Positions 12,130 to 23,060 of a stretch of DNA of 64,000 nucleotides are shown here, piece after piece; positions within the stretch are counted from its first letter, which is position 1, and every line of letters starts with the position of its first letter. The notes under the pieces were generated by a model that was given only the letters and a program-made list of their open reading frames with translations, ran no database searches and was not told the DNA's origin. The stretch comes from Solanum dulcamara (taxonomy: Eukaryota > Streptophyta > Magnoliopsida > Solanales > Solanaceae): NCBI RefSeq assembly GCF_947179165.1, contig NC_077239.1, positions 1,550,001 through 1,614,000 on the forward strand, in the 5' to 3' direction. A program made the position numbers and the translations under genes.

Positions 12130-14223
12130 ATTAATTTTCTTATTCCCTATTTCTTAAGAGCAAGCCCAGCCCAATCTGCAATAGGTTTAGATTTGGGCCT
12201 ATATGTAGCCCATTACTACTTGAGTGGAGGCCCATTGACTAACCTGCTCTCAATATCAACTATTAAACCATCTTGTACTCGATTTCCAAACTACAATTTT
12301 TTTTTAGTTAAAATATTTAGAGAATGTTTGAAATTAAAAAAGATGTTCATTTTTGAAAAAATAATAAAATCACATAAGTGTATATGGAGTATTCTTCAGA
12401 TATATGTATTTTTTTTAGAAACTACCTTATTAGACATATATACATATCATATATACCAATTTTATCTGTACTTTCAGATAATTACATAGCTTACCACTAA
12501 TTAAGAGTCTCCTATCATATATTGAGAAAGATACACTTATATACATATATTTTCACTGACAGATACACTAAAAATAGGGAGAGAGGTGAGAAAGATGGTA
12601 GGGAGGCAAGCGAGATAGTCATGTATTCCGAATACATAGATACATGTATCTAAATTCCAGATATATAGGAGAGTGGCGAGCGAGATAAAAGAAGGCGAGA
12701 GAGATTTGTCTATATATCTCAGATAGAGACGAATCTACTTTTCAAGTTAATTTTAAGCTGATTAAACTTTTTCTTCACAAAAATGAATTGTAGCCCATGG
12801 AAAGCAAGGTCGTAACTCCCCTCAATTGGTAATCAACCTTAAATGGATAACCCAATCAATATAATATTTGGTATATAATTACTTTAAGAATTAACTTAGC
12901 AAGTGCAGCACTTTGTTCTACGTAGTGTATTTGCAATTCTACCATCATTATGGATCAAGTTTGATAAAATTCTAGATAGTTTCTATTATTTCATCCTTAT
13001 TATAAAAAAATATTTTTGATTAGACTATGATATAATTTGCTAGATCAATGTGAAATAGTCTATATTGGATTTAACAAGCAACAACTTATAAAGAAAGATC
13101 AATTAACATTCAAAGGTTTTAAATTTTGAGTAAGAAGAAAAAAGTCATTATAGCAAGGCAAAAATAACTATAAATATGACCACAACAATAACATGTCATA
13201 AAAGGAGATAACAGGTGGAGATGACGATCCACTAAAACTAACCTACTAATCTAATTTATATATATAAAAATGATTAAGAACATAAAAAAAAAGAAGTCGA
13301 AAATATTTGACTATAAAATAAAAAAGAGACAGAATCATATGAAAAGATAAAATAGATATGCGATAATCATAACGATGTGTTGGATTGACATCAAGTGATT
13401 GATATTATCCCACTTAGACCAAAAACATATTGTATTTGAGAGAGAATATATCAAATTTAACAAAGAGAATTGCAATTCAAAAGTCGACTAAGTGGAAAAA
13501 CTCAAAATTTCAATTTATAATACTTTTTCTAATTTATGTCATATGTATTCTCTTTTTTTTCTTCAAAATTGTTCAAAAAAAAGTTATACTTCCATACTCA
13601 GTAAAATTTAATTTTTTAATATTCCCACTAAATAGAACTTAATAAGATGATTTACAATTATAAAAATATTTGTGTCCTGCTAAGAGCTATAAGTTTTAAA
13701 AGTTTTTTATTTCTTTCTTAAATCATGTATCGTATTTTATCTATTATCCTTTATACCCCTATCAAATGGGAAATCAAATGTATCAAATTTGACGACTTTT
13801 TAAGAATTTTTTTTTGAAGTAAGAACATGTGCAACATCCATTCTTATTACTAAACTTCAAATGGAATCTTTGTTGGAATTTTAGAATTGAGTTTTAGATC
13901 GATAGACTTAACGAAATCCTTTCATATTGCATACTTGTTTTCTTTGTATATAAACACGACATGTAAATTGATAAAGAGAGAATAATATCAAATAATTGTT
14001 TATCGTACCAAAAACATGATGAAATTCGAAATAATATTAGCTTTAACTTATTTAAAAGTTCAAAAAATATTTTAATTGATTTATTTTAAAAAAATAAAAA
14101 ATCTCATTTCCGCGCCCATATTAAATCAAAATTAAAATAAAAATAAAAAACAGTGCCTTTAGGCATATTCACCACCTTCTCACTTCACTTCACCATCTCC
14201 GCCGCGGCCACCGCAGATCCACC
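12130..14223. other. intergenic and GCP3 upstream region
   Basis: A repeat fragment with GAGAGAGGTGAGAAAGATGG and GGCGAGCGAGATA motifs and ATACATGTATC palindromes lies at about 12490-12760. The rest is AT-rich. Composition turns GC-rich only at about 14165, where a CT-rich leader (CACCTTCTCACTTCACTTCA) begins 5' of the GCP3 start codon. This is a likely 5' untranslated region; I did not find a convincing TATA box. Confidence 0.5.
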
Positions 14224-17124
14224 ATGGACGACGGCGACCGAAGAGCACTAGATCTAGTCAAAGAGCTAGTACACCGCTTACTTTCCACTTCTCCGCCTTC
14301 CACCACCGCCGACTCCCACCAGTCCACTCCCTTAAACCCTAACCCTATCATACCTTCCGATCAACAGTACCATCAATCTCTGAGATACGCCATTCGCATA
14401 CTCTCCAGTCGAATGACACCTTCAATTGCTGCAGATGAGTCCGCAATGGTGGAATCCATTAAGCGACGGTTAGCTACTCAAGGTAAATCGTCTGATGCCC
14501 TTACTTTTGCTGATGTATATACCAAATTCTCGTCGAAAACAGGACAGGGTAGTGTAAGAAACAAATGGGCTGTTCTTTATTTGCTTAAAACTGTCTCCGA
14601 AGACCGGAAAATTCAAAAACACCAGTCTACTTCTGTAGCACCTAACGGGTTTCTAAGCTCTGCATTGTCGGGTGGTTTACCGGAATTGGTTGGAAGTGAA
14701 TCGAATTGTAATTTTGGGCTCAGAAATGATTGTTCTATGGTTTTGAACACTATGCAGGGTTACAAGGATAATAGTAAGGATTCTAAGGGTTTGGTGAGTA
14801 AATTGGGTAAAATGGAGAAGGGCTATAGTGATGGTAGTTTGAGTGATGATTTCCAGAGTTTGAATTGTGTAGGTGATAATTCGAGGGTTTTGAGGGCTAA
14901 AGGTGAAGTAGGTAAGGGATGGAGTGGAGGTGTTTTGATGGTTTCCAAGGATCCGGAAAACTTGCGTGATATGGCGTATAAGGAGTTTGTGAACTTGTCG
15001 AAGGAAGAAAATGAGGTATCTGAGGATGTTTTGGTGAGGGATGTGTTGTATGCTTGTCAAGGGATCGATGGGAAGTATGTAAAGTATGATAAGAATGAGG
15101 ATGGCTATGTGTTGCCTGATTGGATGAAAGTTCCAAGGGCTACAAGAAGTGTTGTTAGGAAGCTTTGTGAGCTCGGCTGGTTGTTTAGGAAAGTTAAAGG
15201 GTACATCTCAGAGAGTATGAATCAATTCCCTGCTCAAGACGTAGGCACAGTTGGACAAGCGTTTTGTGCTGCATTGCAAGATGAGCTTTCAGAGTACTAT
15301 AAATTGTTAGCGGTGCTCGAAGGGCAGGCAATGAATCCAATACCGTTGGGTTCAGAGGGGGCTTGTTCAGGGAATTATATGTCTCTAAGAAGACTGTCAG
15401 TTTGGTTTGCTGAGCCAATTGTGAAGATGAGATTGATGGCTGTTTTAGTTGATAACTGTAAGAGCTTAAAGGGTGGGGCAATGGCTGGTACAATTCACAT
15501 GCATGCTCAGCATGGTGATCCACTTGTTAATGATTTCATGAAAAGGTTATTGCGTCGAGTGTGTTCCCCTCTTTTTGAGATGGTGAGGAGATGGGTGCTT
15601 GAAGGAGAACTTGAAGATATATTTGCTGAGTTTTTCATTGTGAGTCAACCTGTAAAAGACGAGTCCCTTTGGAGAGAAGGTTACCGGCTTCATGCTGCCA
15701 TGCTTCCTGCTTTTATTTCTCAGTCTCTTGCCAAACAGATTTTAAGGACCGGTAAATCAATCAACTTTCTCAGAGTTTGTTGTGATGATCGTGGTTGGGC
15801 TGATGCTGCAACAGAAGCAGCAGCAGCTGTTGGAACTACAACCACGAGAGGAAGTCTTGGGTATGGCGAAACTGATGCACTTGAATCTTTGGTTACAGAA
15901 GCAGCAAAAAGAATCGATAAGCATTTACTTGAACTTATGCACAAAAGGTACAAGTTCAAGGAACATTGTCTTGCCATTAAGCGCTATTTGCTTCTTGGTC
16001 AAGGTGATTTTGTACAGTATCTAATGGATATAGTTGGTCCTGAGCTATCTGAGCCGGCTAATACTATCAGCTCGTTTAAGCTGGCAACCTTGTTGGAGAG
16101 TGCTATCACATCATCTAATGCGCAGTATGATGGTTGTGATATACGCGCTAGATTAAGGGTTAAGATGATGCCACATAACACTGGAGATAGAGGGTGGGAT
16201 GTCTTTTCTCTGGAATATGATGCAGGTGTTCCTTTGAATACAATTTTTACGGAGTCTGTAATGACAAGATATATAAGAATCTTCAATTTTTTGTGGAAGC
16301 TTAGAAGGGTAGAACACGCGCTAACTGGTACTTGGAAGACAATGAAACCAAATTGTATCACTTCCCATTTCTTCTCCAAGTTGCCACAAGCTGTTAAGTT
16401 ACAGTTGATTTTGACATCAAGAAAGTGTCAAGTTCTTTGGGACGAGATGAATCACTTTGTTTCTAATTTGCAGTACTACATCATGTTTGAAGTTTTGGAG
16501 GTCTCATGGTCTAATCTTGTGAAAGAAATGGAATTAGCTAAAGACCTTGATGATCTTCTTGCAGCACATGAAAAGTATTTGTTTTCTATTTTAGAGAAGT
16601 CTTTGCTTGGAGAACGTTCTCAGGAGCTTAACAAGACACTCTTTGTTTTATTTGACCTGATATTGCGCTTCCGAAGTCTGGCAGATCGACTATATGAAGG
16701 CATTAATGAGCTGCAATCAAGGTATTGATCTTTTCTCTCCATCTCTATGTTAAATTTGGACGTTTTCTAGTATTATAATGTTTCTAACAGCTTGTATCTC
16801 CTCATAAATTACAGGACTGCAGAAACATCAATTAACTCTCGTGATAAAGTCAGATCACGGGGAAAATCAAATGATAAATCTTCAGAACCAGGTTCATGGC
16901 TCGGTGAAGGCAGAAAAGCTTTGACTCAACGCGCTGGAGAATTCCTCAGAAATATGGGAAATGATATGGACGTGATTGGAAAGGATTATACAACCATCTT
17001 TGAGGGCTTCATTTCTCAGTTGCCCGTGCAGCAGCACATTGATTTGAAGTTTCTCATGTTTAGGCTCAACTTCACTGAGTTCTATAGTCAGCTACAGCCA
17101 ATTACAAGAGGGAAACTTTTCTAG
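14224..17124 (+). CDS. GCP3: Gamma-tubulin complex component 3 (SPC98 homologue)
   Basis: Subunit of the gamma-tubulin complex, which nucleates microtubules at the nuclear envelope and cell cortex in plants. Exon 1 is 14224-16721; the intron 16722-16814 starts GTATTG and ends TTACAG; exon 2 is 16815-17124. The joined frame gives 935 aa, with the splice completing an Arg codon. The start has a good context (CCACCATGG). The GRIP1 region begins near residue 270 (VRDVLYACQG), and the GRIP2 region near 716 (FFSKLPQAVKLQ), followed by the conserved C-terminus (FISQLPVQQH, FTEFY). The Arabidopsis homologue is about 838 aa as I recall, so this one is longer, mostly in the 150-270 linker. Assignment rests on family resemblance across the whole length; no break is seen. 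Confidence 0.95.
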
Positions 17125-17690
17125 TGTTGTGTCTATTACACTTACTGATTTGCAATTGCTCTTTCATCACCTGCATCCAGTTATAGGGAAGCAGATCTAT
17201 GGGGACCTGCATCTGTCGCAGATGTTTCACTGGCTTCTGGAAGTGTTCAGCATGTTTCCATTAGTCAAATCACTACCATGCACACGATGAAAGATAGCTT
17301 CTTGGCCACCCTAACACAGGTCTACCAGTTTGCGAGTTATTGCTTAACTTTAGGCGTCATATGGACTTCCCTTAAGAGTTTTTCTACGTCAAATTCTCTC
17401 CAATGTCAGTATACATTCACTGATACGTTTCTTCCTCTTCAGAAGGGCACTTTCAGCTTCCAAGACGGGTACTGGTTGGTGCTTTCTTGATTGAGGCCAC
17501 GGGTATATTGATGTTACTAACCATCATGATGCTACATTGTAGTTCTGTTTGGGTTTCTATTTGTTTGGGTTTTTTTGTTCTTTTTTGGCTGCTATAGCAA
17601 GCAGCTCGAAGCTTGTATATCTGTAATATAGTGTTTGTTCTTCAATTGGTAAAATTTTGATTTCCTTTTCAATTGTTTGTACTGTCTTAG
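17125..17690 (+). other. GCP3 3' region with exon-like open segments
   Basis: The GCP3 stop is TAG at 17122-17124. Downstream, 17182-17319 is open and bounded by a good acceptor (CACCTGCATCCAG) and donor (CAG/GTCTAC). A second open piece starts after a TTCCTCTTCAG acceptor at about 17442 and stops near 17490. Beyond it the sequence looks like a plant 3' untranslated end (T-rich, TGTAATATAG near 17621). It could be 3' untranslated region with alternative exons, or a remnant of another gene. I do not recognise the encoded peptide. Confidence 0.5.
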
Positions 17691-18329
17691 TGATTAGAAG
17701 ATAATGTGTTGCTTCATTTGCCATTGCTTTGATGAAATAGATAATTTTGAGTTTTATCTTTTTTATGTAACAATATATAAGCCTCTTTAAACTCTCGTTA
17801 TTTTCGTTTTTCGAACTGCTTAAGCTGAGAGTCTTTAGAAAATAACCTTTCTATCAGTTTGCATACACACTACCTTCTTCAGATTTCACTTGTGGAATTA
17901 CATTGGGTATGTTATTGTTGTCCGAACTTGGAACAAACTAATCCAAATAAGTTGATGAAACAATTAACATAACAACTAAGTTGTGTTATATAGGTCTAAT
18001 TTTGGCCAATTGTCCCTTTTTAGGATAATTATTTAGTAAATGGTCGTTTTTATTTATTATTTTTCTTGCAACTATGACCTTTCAAACTCTAAAGATTCTT
18101 TTGAACAAATTGAAAATCTTATGATAGAATCTTAAATTATTGTCAAAAATTTATATGTTTTTGCAAATGTTAGACAATAGTATATTATTTTGTCTTTAAG
18201 GATGAGCAAATATTACATCCGAGTCTAAAACTGTCTAGAAGGGTAATCTTTCAAAGGTTATATTTGTAAAACTTTTGAAAATAACAACAAAAGTTGTAAA
18301 ACAATATTGAAAAAATTACGCGAATAGGC
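17691..18329. other. intergenic with a SINE-like 3' tail
   Basis: At about 17826-17925 lies a TS-SINE-type 3' domain (GAAAATAACC..., GCATACACACTACC, ATTGTTGTCC) in + orientation. The rest is AT-rich DNA without a gene. Confidence 0.45.
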
Positions 18330-18800
18330 AAACAATACCAGTATATTATTTAATATAGCTATAGTTTCAAAAGATTACGTAAATTGGCTATAGTTTAATG
18401 AAATTGCTATTATACAAATCTAGGGGCTCATATACAATTCTGGAAATAAATATACAAATCTCTAAAGCAAATTTATATTTTCTTTGGTTTGTATATTTCT
18501 GAGCTCATATACCATCTGTGGGGGCACATATACTAATCTCTAAAGGTTTATATATGTATACAAAACAAATTTAGGAGCTCATATATAAATCTCTAAAGCA
18601 AATTCGTATTTGTATATACAATCTATTTGAAAACTCAATTTGTATAATGCAGTCAAATATACAAACGGAAAAGCCTAATTTGTATAATGCAATGAGATAT
18701 ACAAACGAAAATTGGTATAGCAACAGAAACTATAACTATGGAATGTAATTAGGCAAACTGTAGTTAAGGAACCTAATTATCTTTCAAATCTTTGCTATTT
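18330..18800. repeat. dispersed repeat with TATACAAAT motifs, copy 1
   Basis: The segment carries many ATATACAAATCTCTAAAGCA-like short repeats and ends AACTGTAGTTAAGGAACC. Its right part is homologous, in inverse orientation, to 31715-31895. Class unknown; no coding capacity. Confidence 0.6.
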
Positions 18801-18835
18801 TTTGAAAGCTCCAGTATAACATTTTGTTATAGGGA

Positions 18836-19150
18836 TAATTACTCCACATGGCCATTCGGTAAAAATAATTATCAAAAATTAGTCATTCACTGTATAAGCA
18901 TGTATAGTCAGTATATATTTCATGTATAATCAAGTTATATTCAGTTTTTGAGTGTATATTCAGTGTATAGCTCATGTATAAGTAATCTATATTGTATAGT
19001 CAATGTATACTTTCTATAACTTTTGGCAAGCTATATTGTATAGGCACTGTATATTTCCTATGATTTTGGTTATTTTTTATGTAAATAAAATATGGCTATA
19101 TTTGTTGTAAACTAATTAGTTTATTGTATATATTTGAAATTGTCCCTTTG
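18836..19150. repeat. degenerate TGTATA-rich repeat
   Basis: It contains loosely repeated TGTATAGTCA, TGTATATTCAGTG and CATGTATAA motifs, roughly 12-20 bases apart. A decayed low-complexity element; origin unknown. Confidence 0.5.
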
Positions 19151-19401
19151 TTATATTTACGGATCAACTCGAGTGGACGGCCCATTTTTGAGATGTAAGG
19201 CCCAAATAAGCCCATTGATTACTTACTGCCAGTTTAAACTTCTTTGAGATTTCCTTTTTTATTTTCTTTACACTAATTTTTTTTTTTTAAAAAAATTCAA
19301 TTCATTGTGCATATTTTATTCATCAAGGTTTTCATGTCCAGAAAAAAAAACATATTACTCAAACAGACAATAACTAGTTGTTTATTGTTAATAATTAAAA
19401 G

Positions 19402-20075
19402 ACAGTTCGGTGCACTAAACTTCTGTTATGTGCAGGGTGTAGTAAAGACCAAAATAGTAAGACTATAAAGAGTATAGTATGCAACTTTACCTTGCATTTC
19501 TAACCGAACTAAGTTTCTGCTATGTGCAGGGTGCGGGAAAGAACGAAAGAGTCAGACTATAAGGATTGAAAGACCAAAAGAGTGAGACTATAAGGATTTA
19601 TAGTACGCAATTTTACCTTGCATTTCTAACCTAACTAAGCTTCTATTATGTGCAGGGTGCGGGAAAGATCGAAAGAATCACACTATAAGGATTTATAGCA
19701 CGCTTGTATTTCTAACCGAACTAAGCTTCTTTTATGTGCAGGGTGCGGGAAAGACCGAAAGAGCCAGACTATAAGGATTTATAGTAGGCAACTTTACCTT
19801 GCATTTCTAACTGAACTAAGCTTCTGTTATGTGCAGGGTGCGGGAAAGACCGAAAGAGTCAGACTATAAGGATTTATAATACGCAACTTTACCTTGCATT
19901 TCTAACTGGACTAAGCTTCTGTTATGTGCAGGGTGCGGGAAAGACCGAAAGAGTCAGACTACAAGGATTTATCGTACGTAACTTTATCCTGTATTTCTAC
20001 TAAAGGCTATTTCCACAACTTAACCCCATAACCTCCTAATCACATGCAAATAACTTTAGCAATTACGTTAAGACT
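19402..20075 (-). mobile_element. Au-type SINE with tandemly amplified 3' half
   Basis: Read on the reverse strand, 20075 to about 19960 gives a degraded Au-SINE head (vestigial B box near GGGGTTAAGTTG) followed by GAAATACAGGATAAAGTTAC. The 3' terminus at 19402-19425 reads AGTGCACCGAACTGTC, like the family's GCTTAGTGCACCG end with a T-rich tail. Between them the 3' half is repeated: the marker TGCAGGGTG occurs at 19431, 19525, 19651, 19737, 19832 and 19927, spacing 94, 126, 86, 95 and 95 bp. The result is a six-unit minisatellite inside a single SINE. The family name is from memory; the repeat structure is directly visible. Confidence 0.8.
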
Positions 20076-22285
20076 ACTCTTCCAAATTGCTAAATAGTTT
20101 TCAGAAACAAACAGTTCAAAACTACAAGTAAATAGGCAAGGAGAAGTGGTTTATATATTTTGTGTGTCACTAAAGTAGCATATTGTTATGGAACAGAATG
20201 ACCATTAATCAATAAAGAATTTTTAATAAGCTTGATTAAACATTAGTTTATTGCATTATTAAGCATTTTATTGGAAATCCAAAAATATTTCAAGATAGTG
20301 TTTACCCTAAAAGTTATCAGTTAAATACCAATTTCAGAATCAAATATAATAAGTAACAATTAATAAAAATTTTGGGCAATTGGCACAATTTGCTAACATG
20401 CATTGAATTAAAAAAAGATAAGTCAACAACCACTTATGAGATAGCCAAGTTGAGCTTTATATGAAGAAAGCCATTGGTGAAAAGATATTAATTATTCAAT
20501 AGTAGGTGAGTCACATAGCACAAACCTAAAAAGACAGGGTTTATATATTTTTAAATCTTTTAACATAAAATTATCATCTAAAAATACATCATAATATGAA
20601 AAGTTATAGGACATGTATTAAAATTGCATAAATTCAAAGAAGTGGTACAAAAAAATATTAAATATACAATTACAACATATCTAGTGAAATTTCATCAATA
20701 TGATCTGAAAAGAGTGGTGTGTACGTATGCGGTTAGCCTTACCTTTATCTCATGAGGATAAAGATGTTATTTTTAATGGACTCTAGACTCGAGTAATTAC
20801 AAAACAAGAAGAAAAAGAGAACACAATAGGAATAATATCGATAGTACCAACAAAGGATCATGTCTTTAATAAGCTAAGAGAATACAATAAAAATAATATC
20901 GATAGCACCAACAAAGGATCATGTCCTCAATGAGCTACCTTTATTTCAAGTCTGATCTAAATCACAAAAGTATTTCTTATAGAAAAACATATTGCAAAAG
21001 TTAAAATCAAACTACGCACTCAAAAAACTTTTAAAAATAAATGTTCCAATTCAAGTTCAACGGCTAATTAATTAAAATAAAATGGTTTAAGAAGTCAATT
21101 GTCACAAAAAGTTTAGGTTAGAAGCTTTGTACAATTTTTAATCTTTTTTTTTCTAGAGTAACACTAGTCTCTTTTCAGGTTAGCCAAACCCAACAATATA
21201 TATATACACAAACATTTAGGTAGAAATTAAATGAGCAAGAAAATTTAATTGTCATGGCTGACTTTTTGTTACAATAGTCATAAATTTATTGAAAGGCACC
21301 GCGTTCATATACAATAGGCAAAAAAGTCAAAAATATTTTTGAATTATTTAAAATAGATCAAATTTATTCGGTGTAATTTCATAAATGAGATTTAAAGAGG
21401 ATAATGTGTAAATAGTCTTATCCCTATCTTGAAAAGATATAGATTAAGTTGTTCTCGATCGACTCAAGTAAAACATATCAAAATTAAGTATATATGTAAA
21501 GCAAATGCAAGAGTGAAGAATCCAAAAATAATTAATAAGAGAACAATAACAACAACAAATAATATAATAATTGGAGCCAAGGAAACCATAACAACAAATA
21601 ATATAAAATAATAATAGGAGATTAATAAAAAAAATATTGAGAAAAAAAATAGACAACGTTCAACTATCAATTAATCTTAAACCTCAAAATCTTTTTTTTT
21701 AAGAGCATGTTCTTAATAAACTCACGCTTATATAAAATTATTTATATCATACATATTTAATGTTCAACTATATATCTACCCAAAAACATGGGAAAAAAAG
21801 AGATGATTTTATGAGGGACATGCTACATAAATGATGGAGAGAATAAATAGTAACATGATTGTTTGACTATGTAACATTTTGACTTTTGGGATTATAATAC
21901 TTCCTTCGTTTCAATTGACTTGTCAAATATTTTTTAATTTAATTTTCTTTTTTACTTGTCAATTTTGACAAATTAAAAAAGGATAATTTTCTTCTTATTA
22001 TTATATCCGCAATTTATTAACATTAAGTTAATGTCTTTTAAAAATATACTCTAGTGAGTAAATATTTTTAAAATTCTATCAATTAATAGGGATAAAATGA
22101 TAAAATTACTATACAAATTATTATTTTCTTAATAAATGTGTCAAATTAAAATTTGAAAAGTAAAAAGAGACACAGAAAGCGCTTATCATCTTGTTGGTTA
22201 AGTAGAATTTAATTCCCCAAAGAAAAAATCCATGGACTCCTCACATTTATGACATTATTGCCTTTATTAGCAAATAGTGATAACG
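20076..22285. other. intergenic with small repeats, no gene seen
   Basis: A roughly 60-bp tandem duplication lies at about 20820-20937 (GGATCATGTC and ATATCGATAG recur in both units), next to a degraded reverse SINE tail at about 20706-20790. A probable Stowaway-like MITE lies at about 21900-22180 (left end CTTCCTTCGTTTC preceded by TA). No host gene. Confidence 0.5.
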
Positions 22286-22346
22286 TGTTATAAAATAAAT
22301 TGAACTTAGCAAATTAATAAGAAGGAGAGATAATAATTTTACAACA
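22286..22346 (-). repeat. truncated 3' LTR of the 22.3-28.7 kb copia element
   Basis: About 61 bp matching both ends of the right LTR: on the + strand, TGTTATAAAATAAATTGAAC at the start and AATTTTACAACA at the end, with the central 220 bp or so (including the TATA region) absent. It is preceded on the element strand by a purine-rich AAGGAGGAG tract. Confidence 0.7.
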
Positions 22347-22619
22347 CTCCTCCTTAGATGTCCATAAAAAAAATTCTAGTGAAAGAACAAATATATATAT
22401 ATATATAGTTATTCTGAACACCCATAGATGTTGTGCCTCGTTAAAACCTTACTAGAAAAAATCCAGTGGGAAAAAGCCTAGTGAAGGAAAAGAGTACACA
22501 CATCTGGTAATACGCCTTGAGTGCTGCCTCATTAAAAACCATGCTAGAAAAACCCAGTGAGACAAAACCTAAACTAAGAGAAAAAAAGTACAGTGCGTAT
22601 CATGGGTAAAGAAGAATTC

Positions 22620-23055
22620 CAATCTTGTATCTCAATTTCTCAAAAGTGGAAGTTGGCCTTGATAAATATATCTGCTAAATTATCACTTGAACGAACTTGT
22701 TAAACATCTATTTCACCTTTCTTTTGAAGATCATGGGTAAAGAAGAATTTTGGTGAAATATGTTTAGTTCTGTCTCCTTTGATGTATCCTCCCTTTAATT
22801 GAGTTATACATGCAGCATTGTCTTCATACAATATTGTTGGAGTGTCTTTTGTCAAAGAAAGGTCACACGGTTTTTGAATGTGTTTAGTTATTGATCTTAA
22901 TCAAACACATTCTCGACTTGCTTCATGAATGGCTATTATCTCTGCATGATTTGAAGAAGTGACAATCATAGTTTGCTTTGTTGAACGCCAGGATATAGCT
23001 GTACCACCACATGTAAATAAGTAGCGCGTCTGCGATCGACCTTTATGGAGATAAG
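22620..23055 (-). pseudogene. copia RNase H C-terminal fragment
   Basis: On the reverse strand 22680-22810 encodes the copia C-terminal segment containing KGDRTKHISPKFFF and THDLQKKGEIDV, with a stop just after. This segment was separated from the rest of RNase H by the solo LTR at 23061-25215; the other part lies at about 25221-25474. Confidence 0.75.
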
Positions 23056-23060
23056 ACAAA

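Noticed and set aside
12193..12489. 98-codon open frame after the tRNA gene
   Set aside because: No homology or domain recognised, and it runs through low-complexity repeat DNA.
14677..16379. Several 80-127-codon reverse-strand frames within GCP3
   Set aside because: They lie opposite a long conserved coding exon and show no domain.
19402..19995. CRISPR-like array of regular repeats
   Set aside because: Units are about 95 bp with no distinct spacers, the DNA is plant nuclear, and the units derive from a SINE.
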